Part shown: positions 50,968 through 60,945 of the stretch, piece by piece
Layout of the letters: each line of letters begins with the position of its first letter
How positions within the stretch are numbered: the first letter of the stretch is position 1
From: Candidatus Saccharimonadota bacterium
GTDB taxonomy: Bacteria > Patescibacteriota > Saccharimonadia > Saccharimonadales > UBA4665
DNA length: 64,000 nt
Assembly: GCA_024635495.1 (NCBI GenBank)
Contig: JAGXIT010000004.1
Span: 124,001 to 188,000 of the forward strand
Reading direction: 5' to 3'
Translations under genes and position numbers: made by a program
Notes under the pieces: model-generated
What the model was told of the DNA's origin: nothing
Databases searched by the model: none
Seen by the model: the letters and a program-made list of their open reading frames with translations, nothing else

Positions 50968-51537
50968 CTAAAAATCAATCCCTTTGTTGGCAAGGAACTT
51001 ATCGTCGAAGTGGTGCTTGATCTTGTGCATGTCAGTGGCGATATCGGCATGCTTAAGCAGGGACTGAGGGAAATTACGGCCAGTCAGACACAGACTTGTT
51101 TTGGGGTGCTTGCTGGTGATGAGTTGTTCGAGCTTTTTTTCGCTGAGGAGGCCGTCGTGGACGGCATTATTGATTTCGTCGCAAATCACGAGATTGTAGT
51201 CTCCAGAAGTTGCGGCTTCAAGAGCAATATTGTAGGTTTCGAGCGCGGCAGCTTTGTGCTGGGCGGGCGTAATCTCTGAGGCGCTGAGGTCACCGGCGTC
51301 GTAGAAGCCTTTGCCACCCTTGAAGAACAATAAATCGTCTTTGTAAACGGGTAAGATATCGCGGATGAAAGTGTGCTCGCCTACGCCCCAATATTTGATA
51401 AATTGCACGTAGGCCACGCGCCAACGATTGCCGAGAGCGCGCACTAATAGACCGAGCGATGCGCTCGTTTTACCCTTGCCTTCGCCGGTGTACACGACGA
51501 CGACAGATTCTTTAGTCTCAAAATCCTCAAATGCCAT
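50968..51537 (-). CDS. cobO: Cob(I)alamin adenosyltransferase (CobO/BtuR family)
   Basis: A 189-aa P-loop protein. VVYTGEGKGKTSASLGLLVRA is the unusual P-loop of CobA/CobO/BtuR enzymes, and YNLVICDEINNAVHDGLL and LCLTGRNFPQSLLKHADIATDM are further family blocks. It adds the adenosyl group to corrinoids. No other cobalamin biosynthesis or B12-dependent gene is in the window, so it may serve salvage or a different nucleotide-transfer reaction. TATACT lies seven bases before the ATG, with no Shine-Dalgarno. Heads a two-gene unit with the nuclease. Confidence 0.9.
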   Translation of the reverse strand: MAFEDFETKESVVVVYTGEGKGKTSASLGLLVRALGNRWRVAYVQFIKYWGVGEHTFIRDILPVYKDDLLFFKGGKGFYDAGDLSASEITPAQHKAAALETYNIALEAATSGDYNLVICDEINNAVHDGLLSEKKLEQLITSKHPKTSLCLTGRNFPQSLLKHADIATDMHKIKHHFDDKFLANKGIDF

Positions 51538-51591
51538 GTCTTAGAGTATATAACGCTTTGGGGTGCTTATGAACATCGATTTGCTAATCCG

Positions 51592-52065
51592 CTACGCTGG
51601 CGTGGTAGATTTGTGTACTCGACCCTTACGAGTGCTGTCGTGAGAGCGAGAAGCTCGTGGATTTGCGGTTACCCTAGTCGCTTTGACGCTGCTGTTTGTA
51701 GATTTCGACTTCGATGATCCAGCTTTTTCGGCTTCGCTTAGTTCTCGCTTAACGGTTAGAAGGACCAGCAATCGTGCGAGCCGCTTCTCCGGGCGAGTTC
51801 CGTATTCTCCGTACGCCTTTATGGCTTCGGCTTCTGTCTCTTCGTCTGAAGTAATCTTTATGTCTGCACTAGTTTCAATGAGGTGATTGACCGCAACATA
51901 GTTGTCCTTAAGTGGACCTTCTGGGTCTATAGTCTTGGCTAATGAGTTACTGATTGCATCGATAACAGAATTGGGATTTGCTGCAAATCTATCTTGAAAA
52001 GTAGCCATTGCTTCTCGGCGTTCTTCGTCGAGCTCTGCCATGTCTGGCATGATGATCTCTCTCAT
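51592..52065 (-). CDS. Hypothetical protein with basic Ser/Lys tail
   Basis: About 157 aa. An acidic helical body (MAELDEERREAMATFQDRFA, LAKTIDPEGPLKDNYVAVNHL, ETEAEAIKAYGEYGTRPEKRLARLLVLLTVKREL) is followed by a low-complexity Ser/Lys/Arg/Thr tail of about 45 residues. No family is recognised. The start is the ATG at 52065, which has GGAGAAGG at good spacing; a longer frame to 52107 is less likely. The disordered basic tail could contact nucleic acid. Confidence 0.65.
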   Translation of the reverse strand: MREIIMPDMAELDEERREAMATFQDRFAANPNSVIDAISNSLAKTIDPEGPLKDNYVAVNHLIETSADIKITSDEETEAEAIKAYGEYGTRPEKRLARLLVLLTVKRELSEAEKAGSSKSKSTNSSVKATRVTANPRASRSHDSTRKGRVHKSTTPA

Positions 52066-52142
52066 AGCCTTCTCCCTGTTAGGTACTATATTTACATCTA
52101 AGCACATTTTACGGCAATTTTCGATGATATTACGTACAAAAA

Positions 52143-52391
52143 CTATTTTTTGTTTGCGAGAGCGGCGTCGATGCTTGGTCGGTCGAAGCCGACGATGATT
52201 TTGCCACCAATGTCGAGTACAGGGATGCCAGTCTGGCCTGACTTTTGCATAGATTCTTCAGCATTGGCACGGTCCTGATCGACGTCTTTCTCGACGTACT
52301 TAACACCGAGGCGGTCAAGGTACTGCTTTGCGGCGCCACAAAATCCGCACCAGGGTGCGCTATAGATGGTAACTTGAGGTGTGTCTGACAT
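52143..52391 (-). CDS. Glutaredoxin-like protein
   Basis: An 82-aa thioredoxin-fold protein of the NrdH/Grx type. VTIYSAPWCGFCGAAKQYL contains the CxxC active site (CGFC), GIPVLDIGG the cis-proline loop and IVGFDRPSI the glutathione/thioredoxin-binding Gly-Phe-Asp region. It passes electrons to disulfides in the cytosol, for example ribonucleotide reductase. The start ATG at 52391 has AGGAG upstream at normal spacing. A longer overlapping frame in another phase is a shadow. Confidence 0.93.
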   Translation of the reverse strand: MSDTPQVTIYSAPWCGFCGAAKQYLDRLGVKYVEKDVDQDRANAEESMQKSGQTGIPVLDIGGKIIVGFDRPSIDAALANKK

Positions 52392-52565
52392 ATATTGCTC
52401 CTACTATTATTACTACTATAAAAAGTATAGTACGGCGCATACGTATGTGCAAACTGGTTTCGCTTTCGTCCTTTTGAACTCGTCAGTACGAACACGCATT
52501 CGTAGAGCGAAATGACAAGGAGAGGAAGGTAATATAGAGAAAAGAAAAGATGGGGTGCACGCGGC

Positions 52566-52598
52566 GGGCGTGGTGCCTGTTAGTAGCGCACCACGCCC
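52566..52598 (-). terminator. Terminator behind the 52617 gene
   Basis: GGGCGTGGTGC and GCACCACGCCC form a perfect 11-bp stem with an 11-base loop; on the minus strand a pyrimidine-rich CATCTTTTCTTTTC stretch follows about fifteen bases later. Probably ends the transcript of the 124-aa gene. Confidence 0.7.
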
Positions 52599-52616
52599 AT
52601 CCGTTTATGTCATCTC

Positions 52617-52991
52617 CTAGACTCGATCGAATTTTTTGACGTTGATGGTCGCTTCAGGGAACGCCACCTTGAACTTGCCGCCGACGATGTCCATGATCTT
52701 TTTGCGCTCCGAAAGCTTGACATCGATTTCAATCCTTGCGAAATGTAAGGAGATATTGACGAACGTGACCCCAGGGATCTTAAGGATTCCTTCGAGTAGT
52801 GCCAGCTCACGATCGTCCAGAATGACAGTGTTCATGCAGCATAGCTGCTGATCGGCACTGATTTTGGAGCTTGGATCGAGGCGGCCACTGCAGCGTTGGA
52901 GCTTGGTGCTGAACTTGAAGCTGACCTGGATCTGTCCCAGTTCCTCGCACTCGATCTCGATGATCTTGTTACTTTGCCCGTCAGTAGCCAT
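52617..52991 (-). CDS. Hypothetical protein, 124 aa
   Basis: A soluble protein with regular alternation of strands and helices: KIIEIECEELGQIQVSFKF, a Cys-containing stretch (LQRCSG, DQQLCCMNTV), then LALLEGILKIPGVTFVNISLHFARIEIDVKL and KKIMDIVGGKFKVAFPEATINVKKF. The second half resembles a small ferredoxin-like or NifU-C-like alpha/beta unit, but no catalytic signature is seen and I cannot name the family. The ATG at 52991 has AGGG upstream and TACTAT further up, so it is a single gene with its own promoter and terminator. A strong hairpin lies upstream at 53083-53127. Confidence 0.7.
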   Translation of the reverse strand: MATDGQSNKIIEIECEELGQIQVSFKFSTKLQRCSGRLDPSSKISADQQLCCMNTVILDDRELALLEGILKIPGVTFVNISLHFARIEIDVKLSERKKIMDIVGGKFKVAFPEATINVKKFDRV

Positions 52992-53082
52992 GTTACCCTA
53001 ACTTTCTATAGTAGGTGTCTGGTAGCTCGCGTAGTTTGCGCGAAGTTTGGTTGCTCTCGGCACTTGCAAAACTTATTACACA

Positions 53083-53127
53083 AGATGAGCTATGAACCCG
53101 CGGGCTGGGTGGACTTATAGCTCATCT
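53083..53127. other. Perfect 11-bp inverted repeat in an intergenic region
   Basis: AGATGAGCTAT and ATAGCTCATCT flank 23 bases containing CCCGCGGGCTGGGTGG. It lies in the 335-bp gap between the 52617 gene and the atp operon (divergent starts), where no gene is supported. No T run follows, so it may be an operator or RNA structure. Confidence 0.5.
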
Positions 53128-53326
53128 CGTATTTCCTCTCAACTTGTCAATGTACCTTGGAACCTGTAGATAAAACTACCGCTCAACAAAGCACCACGCA
53201 TCATACCATTTCACGTCAAAATAATCAACCATATAATATTTATTTCTGTTTGTCCACTACTCTATGTCCGTACACCCCAAAACCTTTTGCGGCGATGGTG
53301 CGTATCTGTTACAATTTGTCTACGTA

Positions 53327-53584
53327 ATGGCGGATACCCCAACAGATACAACGCCCAGTCCTCGTAAGGAACCCCAAGATGGTGTTGCCTCTCGCGTGAT
53401 ACTGGATATGGCAGATACTACGTGGCGCATGTTTGTGCCCACAGTAGGCTTATTGCTCGTTGGCCGGTGGTTTGACACACGATATGGCTTCAAGCCATGG
53501 CTTATGCTGGTTGGCTTCTCTCTCGGTTCGTTGATCGCAGCGATGCTCATTAAACGTCAATTAGTGCGTGGAGATGGTAACTAG
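53327..53584 (+). CDS. AtpZ/AtpI-like ATP synthase accessory protein
   Basis: An 85-aa protein with a polar, Thr/Pro-rich N terminus and two membrane helices: MFVPTVGLLLVGRWFDTRYG and KPWLMLVGFSLGSLIAAMLI. The Gly-rich first helix, the Asp between helices and the position immediately before atpB fit AtpZ/AtpI, which help c-ring assembly or Mg2+/Ca2+ supply. The ATG at 53327 is chosen because TACAAT (53310-53315) lies eleven bases upstream and the longer frame from 53264 would run through it. First gene of the atp operon; atpB begins three bases after its stop. Confidence 0.8.
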   Translation: MADTPTDTTPSPRKEPQDGVASRVILDMADTTWRMFVPTVGLLLVGRWFDTRYGFKPWLMLVGFSLGSLIAAMLIKRQLVRGDGN

Positions 53585-53587
53585 CCG

Positions 53588-54397
53588 ATGAATATTGCTT
53601 TATTTGCAGCCGAAAACATTCACATTAGCTTACCCACAGTGAAGCTATTCGAGATTGGCCCTCTCGTTATCACAAATAGTATCGCTCTTGGGCTTGCGGG
53701 TATCATCGTCATGATTGCTGTTTTTAGGTATGTCATATACAAGGTGCAACGCAATGAGTACAACCGTTTCGTCGGTATCGTTCAGTGGGCGTTTGAGGGT
53801 ATGTACAAGCACATCGGCGGTATCATCACTGACGCTAAGATGGCTCGGAGTATTGCGCCACTAGCATTGACGATTTTCTTCACCGTGCTGTTTACCTATT
53901 GGCTGAGTATATTGCCAGGGGTCGGCGACTCTATTACCTGGAATGGCGCGCCACTTTTGCGCGGGCTGCCAACCGACCTGAACTTTACACTCGCACTGGC
54001 GATAATTAGCATGGTAGCTGTACAGTTTTATGCTATAAAAGCACATGGTTTTTTTGGCAATCTCAGCCGATATTTCATTAATCCGTTCAAGGATCCTATC
54101 GGTGCCTTTGAGGGGCTCCTCGAAATCATAGGTGAATTTTCGCGTATGATCGCACTTAGCTTGCGACTTTTTGGCAATGCATTCGCCGGTGAGGTTTTGC
54201 TGCTTATTGCCGGTGTGCTCACGAGTTACTTCGCAGCCATTAGCCTGCCATTTTTCATGGCCTTTGAGCTGTTCATCGGGTTTATCCAGGCATACGTATT
54301 TTACGTATTGACGCTGATTTTTGCTGCACTCGCGACCGCTGGTCACGGTGATTCACATAGTCATTCCACCGAAGTAACCTCACAGGAGGCTGCCTAG
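53588..54397 (+). CDS. atpB: F-type ATP synthase subunit a
   Basis: A 269-aa membrane subunit with five to six helices. LIIGEFSRMIALSLRLFGNAFAGEVLL in helix 4 carries the essential Arg next to the c ring, and FELFIGFIQAYVFYVLTLIFAALA is the conserved last helix with its Gln/Tyr half-channel residues. It forms the two proton half-channels with the c ring. The order atpZ-B-E-F-H-A-G-D-C is the standard bacterial operon. Spacing to atpE is 80 bp, with AAGGAG before atpE, which allows its higher translation. Confidence 0.96.
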   Translation: MNIALFAAENIHISLPTVKLFEIGPLVITNSIALGLAGIIVMIAVFRYVIYKVQRNEYNRFVGIVQWAFEGMYKHIGGIITDAKMARSIAPLALTIFFTVLFTYWLSILPGVGDSITWNGAPLLRGLPTDLNFTLALAIISMVAVQFYAIKAHGFFGNLSRYFINPFKDPIGAFEGLLEIIGEFSRMIALSLRLFGNAFAGEVLLLIAGVLTSYFAAISLPFFMAFELFIGFIQAYVFYVLTLIFAALATAGHGDSHSHSTEVTSQEAA

Positions 54398-54477
54398 AGA
54401 GATGGAGTGTTTTCTTCGCCCCAAGCGAAGTTTTGTTTGTAAAATAATCGATAATCAAATTAAGGAGAACTATATAA

Positions 54478-54690
54478 ATGAATGACGCATTTGCTTTCGG
54501 ACTAACGTATGCACTACCTGCACTCGGTGCAGCAATCGGTGTTGGGCTTATCGGTCTTGGCGCACTTGGTGCCGCTGGCCGTAACCCAGAAAAAATTGGT
54601 GATTTTCGTACACTCATGATTACTGCAATCGTGTTTGCCGATTCACTCGCTATTATTGGTATTATTGTCGCTTTCATCGCAAAAGGTTAA
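54478..54690 (+). CDS. atpE: F-type ATP synthase subunit c
   Basis: A 70-aa helical hairpin. The first helix has the Gly-rich ALGAAIGVGLIGLGALGAA face, the polar loop is GRNPE, and the ion-binding carboxylate is Asp55 in FADSLAIIG. There is no extra Glu/Gln of the Na+ type (the first helix lacks Gln at the usual place), so proton coupling is likely. The Asp in place of the more frequent Glu is as in E. coli. A strong AAGGAG precedes the ATG. Confidence 0.96.
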   Translation: MNDAFAFGLTYALPALGAAIGVGLIGLGALGAAGRNPEKIGDFRTLMITAIVFADSLAIIGIIVAFIAKG

Positions 54691-54698
54691 GTACGTAA

Positions 54699-55241
54699 AT
54701 GTTGACGCATACCTATTTACTCGCCACTCAGGCCGCAGATGACGGCAATGTTTTGCATACGCTCGGCATCGACGTGCAGCTTTTGATTTTTCAAATCATA
54801 GGCTTCATTATCCTCGTGTGGATAATGGCGAAATTTGTCTATCCGGTATTGATCCGGACGATTGATGAGCGTCAAAAGCGCATAGAAACTGGGTTAAGAG
54901 AGGCAGCTGAAGCTCGAAAGGCACTTGAGAATGCAGAACTTCACGCCGATAATCTACTAGTCGATGCTCGTAAAGAAGCCGAGACCTTACTACATCGTAG
55001 CCAAGAAGAAGCGGCTGAAGCAATATTGCGGGCTGAGACGAAAGCTAAGCAGCGTGCTGATCAAATCGTAAGGGATGCTCGCGCCTCGCTTGATATCGAT
55101 GTCCGCAAAGCTCGCATTATGCTCAAGAAGGAGATGATCAATTTGGTAGCTGCTGCAACCGAGCAAGTTGTTGGCGAAAAGGTTGATGCGAAGAAAGATA
55201 ACGAACTCATCGCCAAAGCTGTTGCAAAGGAGACGAAGTAA
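54699..55241 (+). CDS. atpF: F-type ATP synthase subunit b
   Basis: A 180-aa peripheral-stalk subunit: one N-terminal helix (IFQIIGFIILVWIMAKFVYPVL), then IDERQKRIETGLREAAEARKALENAE and a long heptad-rich coiled coil to the C terminus (AIRAETKAKQRADQIVRDARA region). It dimerises and binds delta and alpha. The nine-base gap to atpE and short spacing to atpH keep it within the operon. The N-terminal 25 residues before the helix are longer than usual and acidic. Confidence 0.95.
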   Translation: MLTHTYLLATQAADDGNVLHTLGIDVQLLIFQIIGFIILVWIMAKFVYPVLIRTIDERQKRIETGLREAAEARKALENAELHADNLLVDARKEAETLLHRSQEEAAEAILRAETKAKQRADQIVRDARASLDIDVRKARIMLKKEMINLVAAATEQVVGEKVDAKKDNELIAKAVAKETK

Positions 55242-55245
55242 CTTT

Positions 55246-55656
55246 ATGGCACGCGCTAAGCTATCTCGCCGCATTATTGCACAAACGATTGCCGCAAAGC
55301 TATTGGATGACTCTGCAGAGCGAGGCCATTGGCTGATGATGGCTGCTGCCTATCTTGTCGAAACAAAGCAGGCAGATCGTGCCGAACAGCTTGTACTCGA
55401 CATTGCTCGAGAGATACAGGTACAAAGTGGCACACTGCTTGCTCGTGTCATCAGTGCCCACGAGCTGACCACTGAGTTACAAGATGCTATTGCTGCCCTG
55501 CTTGCCCAAAAAACTGGTGCCAGTGAAGTGCGCATCGATGCGACAGTAGATGCGGCACTGTTGACTGGTTACGTAGTTCGAACACCTGATTATGAAATGA
55601 ATACAACTGCCCAGCAGCGCCTGCGGCAATTAAGAAGCTTGGAGGCCTCAAGATGA
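55246..55656 (+). CDS. atpH: F-type ATP synthase subunit delta, short form
   Basis: Only 136 aa against the usual 175-180. It has the basic start [18 protein letters not shown], one helical stretch, then the C-terminal beta/alpha part [35 protein letters not shown] that binds subunit b. The N-terminal six-helix domain that grips alpha is shortened. The ATG at 55246 starts four bases after the atpF stop; upstream in-frame codons belong to atpF. The TGA overlaps the atpA start (ATGA). Short delta subunits may be typical of this lineage, but this cannot be tested here. Confidence 0.85.
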   Translation: MARAKLSRRIIAQTIAAKLLDDSAERGHWLMMAAAYLVETKQADRAEQLVLDIAREIQVQSGTLLARVISAHELTTELQDAIAALLAQKTGASEVRIDATVDAALLTGYVVRTPDYEMNTTAQQRLRQLRSLEASR

Positions 55657-57221
55657 GTACGGATCTTTCTGTTGCTGAACTATCAAAAGAACTGCAAGCC
55701 GCTATCGAAGCGTTACGTACTTCCGAGGGGCTGCAAGCGACTGGCGTGGTAACTCGCGTCGGTGACGGTATCGCGTGGATTTATGGTTTGAGCGAGGCGG
55801 GTTTCAACGAAGTCGTCACTATCGAAACGAAGGATGGCTCAACCGTTGAAGCATTTATTCTCAATCTCATGGAAGACGAAATTGGTGCAGTGCTACTCTC
55901 TGGCGATGCGACAGTCGTTGCCGGAGCTAATGTGCGGCTAACCGGTAAAGTCCTTGAAGTGCCAGTTGGCCCTGAAATGGTTGGTCGTGTTGTCGACCCG
56001 CTTGGTCGCCCACTCGACGGACTTGGCCCAATAAATGCAAAAGAAATCTCACCTATTGAGCGTCCCGCTCCAGGAGTTATGGCTCGTAAGAGTGTCCACG
56101 AACCTGTCATGACCGGGATTATGGCTATCGATACAATGATTCCGATTGGTCGTGGCCAACGTGAGCTTATCATTGGTGACCGTCAGACCGGTAAAACAGC
56201 TATCGCGATTGATACAATGATTAACCAAAAACGTCAGAATACAGGCATTATTAATGTCTATGTCGCAATTGGCCAGAAACTATCCAAGGTTGCCGCACTT
56301 GTTGAGCGCCTCAAGCGCGAAGGCGTGATGGATCAGACTATTATTGTGGCTACAAGCCCGGCCGATCCGGCTCCCCTGCTCTACCTTGCGCCATATGCGG
56401 GTTGTGCTATGGGTGAGTGGTTCCGTGACAATAAGCAACATGCACTGATTATCTATGATGATTTATCGAAGCATGCGGTTGCCTACCGACAAATGTCATT
56501 ATTGCTTCGTCGCCCACCGGGCCGTGAAGCGTATCCGGGTGATGTTTTTTACATTCACTCACGCCTACTTGAGCGTGCTGCGAAGCTGAATGATGAACTT
56601 GGTGGCGGCAGTTTGACTGCTTTGCCGATCATCGAGACGCAAGCCGGCGACATTTCAGCCTATATTCCAACCAACGTCATTTCGATTACTGATGGTCAGA
56701 TATTCCTCGAAACGAGCCTGTTTTATCAGGGTATTCGACCAGCGATTTCTGTTGGCCTGTCAGTCTCTCGCGTCGGTGGATCAGCTCAAACAAAGGCGAT
56801 TAAGTCAGTCGCTGGTACGCTGAAGCTTAGCCTTGCACAGTTCCGTGAGCTCGCCAGCTTTGCTCAATTCTCCTCAGATCTTGACCCAGAGACGAAACAA
56901 CAGATTGAGCGTGGTCAACGCTTAACGGAACTCTTTAAACAACGACAGTACACTCCATTAAGCATTGCTGAGCAAGTTGTATCTATCTTGCCAACCGTGA
57001 ACGGTGTCTTCGATGTCGTGCCAGCGGAAAAAGTGCACGACGCTGCCACTGACCTCAGCGCAGTCATAGCCAAGAATTACAAGAAACTTGAAACGAAGCT
57101 AAATCACGGGACTAAACCTGAAGACGAAGACATTAAGACTATTATGGATGAAGCTAAGAAAGTTGCTCGCAGTTTTGCTCCAGCCAAAAAACCTAAACAA
57201 GAGGAGCAGCCGAAGGCTTAA
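55653..57221 (+). CDS. atpA: F-type ATP synthase subunit alpha
   Basis: A 522-aa subunit with [14 protein letters not shown] (Walker A), [47 protein letters not shown] and the [18 protein letters not shown] signature block including the arginine finger. It forms the non-catalytic nucleotide sites of the F1 hexamer. Overlaps atpH by four bases (ATGA). The C-terminal tail is Lys/Glu-rich and slightly longer than usual ([11 protein letters not shown]). Confidence 0.98.
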   Translation: MSTDLSVAELSKELQAAIEALRTSEGLQATGVVTRVGDGIAWIYGLSEAGFNEVVTIETKDGSTVEAFILNLMEDEIGAVLLSGDATVVAGANVRLTGKVLEVPVGPEMVGRVVDPLGRPLDGLGPINAKEISPIERPAPGVMARKSVHEPVMTGIMAIDTMIPIGRGQRELIIGDRQTGKTAIAIDTMINQKRQNTGIINVYVAIGQKLSKVAALVERLKREGVMDQTIIVATSPADPAPLLYLAPYAGCAMGEWFRDNKQHALIIYDDLSKHAVAYRQMSLLLRRPPGREAYPGDVFYIHSRLLERAAKLNDELGGGSLTALPIIETQAGDISAYIPTNVISITDGQIFLETSLFYQGIRPAISVGLSVSRVGGSAQTKAIKSVAGTLKLSLAQFRELASFAQFSSDLDPETKQQIERGQRLTELFKQRQYTPLSIAEQVVSILPTVNGVFDVVPAEKVHDAATDLSAVIAKNYKKLETKLNHGTKPEDEDIKTIMDEAKKVARSFAPAKKPKQEEQPKA

Positions 57222-57223
57222 TC

Positions 57224-58093
57224 ATGGCAAGTCAGCAGCAGATCAAGGGCCGGATCAAAAGCGTGAAGAATACACGCCAGATTACGAAGGCCATGCAGCT
57301 TGTGGCGGCGAGCAAACTTCGACGCGCCCAAGACGCCGCCCAGAAGCCAGCAGAGTATGCCTTGCTTGCCCGGCGGATACTGACGCGTTTGCGCCAGCTC
57401 GATGAATCAAAGAGCTTCTCTTGGTTCGACCAAAGGCCAATCAAGAACAGACATATCATTGCGGTGTCGAGTAACCTCGGACTCGCGGGTGCCTACGATG
57501 GGAACATCATTCGACAGCTGCTTCACGAAGTTAAAGCTGATCGTGATGCTGGTATCAATACGTCTGTCATCTGTGTCGGGCGGAAAATCAGCCAAGCAGC
57601 GTCGAGGATTAGTGGGCTACAAGTTGAAGCAGTATACGATACACTCCCTGAGCACCCAAATTCAGATGACCTGAGGCCAATACTGGGGCAAGTAGTTGGG
57701 CATTTCCAGGACGGTGAAGCGGATGCAGTTGATATAATATTTACACATTTCATTTCTACGATTAAGACTGAATCTCGTATCCAACGTTTGTTGCCCGCGG
57801 GCTTTGAGGCAGAAAAAATCGACGACCAACTGTCGAATGCTGATGCCGAGCCAAATGCAGAAGTCTTGGTAGAAGCGGTTGTGCTCCAATTGCTTGAAAG
57901 CCAGCTGTACCAAGCGATGCTTGAGTCTATTGCGAGCGAGCAGAGTATGCGTATGCTCGCGATGAAAAATGCTACTGATAATGCCGGTGATATCATTGAA
58001 GACTTGACGCTCGCCTTTAATAACGCTCGACAAGCGTCGATTACGCAAGAATTGGCTGAAATTTCGGGCGGTGCGGAGGCACTGAATGGATAA
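57224..58093 (+). CDS. atpG: F-type ATP synthase subunit gamma
   Basis: A 289-aa central-stalk subunit. The N-terminal helix QQIKGRIKSVKNTRQITKAMQLVAASKLRRAQ and the C-terminal helix SEQSMRMLAMKNATDNAGDIIEDLTLAFNNARQASITQELAEI pair as the rotating coiled coil; the Rossmann-like middle (VSSNLGLAGAYDGNI) is present. Begins two bases after atpA. Typical length; no cysteine switch insertion. Confidence 0.97.
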   Translation: MASQQQIKGRIKSVKNTRQITKAMQLVAASKLRRAQDAAQKPAEYALLARRILTRLRQLDESKSFSWFDQRPIKNRHIIAVSSNLGLAGAYDGNIIRQLLHEVKADRDAGINTSVICVGRKISQAASRISGLQVEAVYDTLPEHPNSDDLRPILGQVVGHFQDGEADAVDIIFTHFISTIKTESRIQRLLPAGFEAEKIDDQLSNADAEPNAEVLVEAVVLQLLESQLYQAMLESIASEQSMRMLAMKNATDNAGDIIEDLTLAFNNARQASITQELAEISGGAEALNG

Positions 58094-58129
58094 ATTTAAT
58101 GTGAAACGAAGAATAGTCAGCAAGGATAA

Positions 58130-59524
<1,395 letters not shown>

Positions 59525-59542
59525 CGAAGGCTTAGGACATTC

Positions 59543-59968
59543 ATGAAGCTCCAACTCGTCGCCCTAGATGGCATAAAATTTGAAGAAGAAGCTTATTCAA
59601 TTACGCTCCCAACTTTGTCGGGCGAAATTACAGTATATAACGATCATATGCCACTGCTGACGGCCCTGCAGTCAGGAATGATTTCAATCCGCCGCAATCA
59701 AAAAGATCCAGACCACAAGCAAGAAACATACGCTACTTTTGGCGGGGTGGCTGAGATTAATGCTGAACAAGTCCGTGTACTTGTAGACGAAGCAACCCAC
59801 GGTGATGAAATCAACTTTGCTGAGGCTGAAAAAGCCCGCGCTGAAGCCGAACGCCGTCTAAAAAATGCAAAGAATCAAGTTGAGCTAGACCAGGCACAGG
59901 CACTTGTTGATCGTCAGGCAGTTCGCTTGAATGTTGCAAGCCTGCGACGTCGTCAAAAGAACCGCTAA
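59543..59968 (+). CDS. atpC: F-type ATP synthase subunit epsilon
   Basis: A 141-aa subunit. The N-terminal beta sandwich (KLQLVALDGIKFEEEAYSI, LPTLSGEITVYNDHMPLLTAL) is followed by a two-helix C-terminal domain (INFAEAEKARAEAERRLKNAK and QAQALVDRQAVRLNVASLRRRQ) that can inhibit ATP hydrolysis. Last gene of the operon, followed by 144 bp without a clear hairpin before the aquaporin gene. Confidence 0.96.
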   Translation: MKLQLVALDGIKFEEEAYSITLPTLSGEITVYNDHMPLLTALQSGMISIRRNQKDPDHKQETYATFGGVAEINAEQVRVLVDEATHGDEINFAEAEKARAEAERRLKNAKNQVELDQAQALVDRQAVRLNVASLRRRQKNR

Positions 59969-60112
59969 GTAGCTCATTTGAGATTGGTGATTGCCTGTGT
60001 ATTGCTCTAATGGCTAAGCCTGAGCTATCGGTGTTCGAATAGAGACTCTTTACAAATTATGCATACCCCTGTAAGCTTGTATTATCAGCAATAAAGTGGA
60101 GGTACACTAATA

Positions 60113-60874
60113 ATGTTTCGTAAGAATAAACTCGCGATGCTCGTGAGCGAATTTTTGGGTACGGGTATTTTGACCCTGGCCATTCTCGCTATGAGTCACT
60201 CGCAACTAAGCTTGCCATATTTCATCGCAACGACGGCAGGTATAACATTCGCGCTTTTGGTTGTCGCACTGTCTGGTATTTCAGGCGCACTCTTCAACCC
60301 TGCGCTCACGATTGGTCTCTGGACTGTTCGTAAAATCAAAACGCTACAAGCAGCAAGCTACATCATCGTACAGTTCCTAGGTGCAGCAGTTGCATGGTAC
60401 TTGTTTGTGTATTTCACACAAATCGATGGTATTCAGAACAACGGTGCCTATGATGCTCGCGTCCTTGTGGCGGAAGTACTTGGTACGTTTATATTTGGTT
60501 TTGCATTTGCAGCAGCTCTCTATCAACGCGTAAACCTTGGTCTCAAGGCAGTTATGATTGGTGGCGGTTTGACTGTCGGTGCTTTGATTGCATCGCTCGG
60601 CTCTGCCGGTATCTTGAACCCAGCAGTAGCACTTTCACTTCACCAGTGGGGATGGGGCACATATGTCCTAGGTCCAATACTTGGTTCAGTTGTCGGTTTC
60701 AACCTATACAACTTGCTCTTTGTAGAGACTGAAGTTGCGGAAGTCGCAGAAGCAAAGGCTGAAAAGAAGGTTGCAGCTAAGGCAACAAAGCCTGCAGCAA
60801 AGAAAACTTCAGCTACCAAGAAGCCAGCTACCAAAAAAGCTCCAGCTAAGAAAAAAGCAGCAGCAAAAAAGTAG
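60113..60874 (+). CDS. Aquaporin/MIP-family channel with a histone-H1-like basic tail
   Basis: A 253-aa protein. Six membrane helices carry both half-helix motifs, LFNPALT (Asn62-Pro-Ala) and ILNPAVAL, so the pore signature is intact. After the last helix (about residue 200) comes an acidic turn, then about 40 residues of repeated KKP/AAKK/ATKK typical of bacterial histone-H1-like proteins. That tail would be cytoplasmic and could bind DNA or membrane phosphates. Substrate is water, glycerol or another small neutral solute. GGAGGT precedes the ATG; a bidirectional terminator follows. Confidence 0.88.
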   Translation: MFRKNKLAMLVSEFLGTGILTLAILAMSHSQLSLPYFIATTAGITFALLVVALSGISGALFNPALTIGLWTVRKIKTLQAASYIIVQFLGAAVAWYLFVYFTQIDGIQNNGAYDARVLVAEVLGTFIFGFAFAAALYQRVNLGLKAVMIGGGLTVGALIASLGSAGILNPAVALSLHQWGWGTYVLGPILGSVVGFNLYNLLFVETEVAEVAEAKAEKKVAAKATKPAAKKTSATKKPATKKAPAKKKAAAKK

Positions 60875-60889
60875 TTACTTTTTACTAGG

Positions 60890-60930
60890 TACATAAAAAA
60901 CCGCCGGTATAACTGGCGGTTTTTTATGTA
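60890..60930. terminator. Bidirectional terminator
   Basis: Exact 16-bp arms (TACATAAAAAACCGCC / GGCGGTTTTTTATGTA) around nine bases; the GC core with A and T tracts on both sides makes it work for both the aquaporin and the converging helicase gene. Confidence 0.92.
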
Positions 60931-60945
60931 CGCAAGAAGGCTAAT

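Noticed and set aside
52130-52495. 121-codon frame overlapping the glutaredoxin gene
   Set aside because: It is another phase of the same strand; the 82-aa frame encodes a complete CGFC glutaredoxin with a ribosome site.
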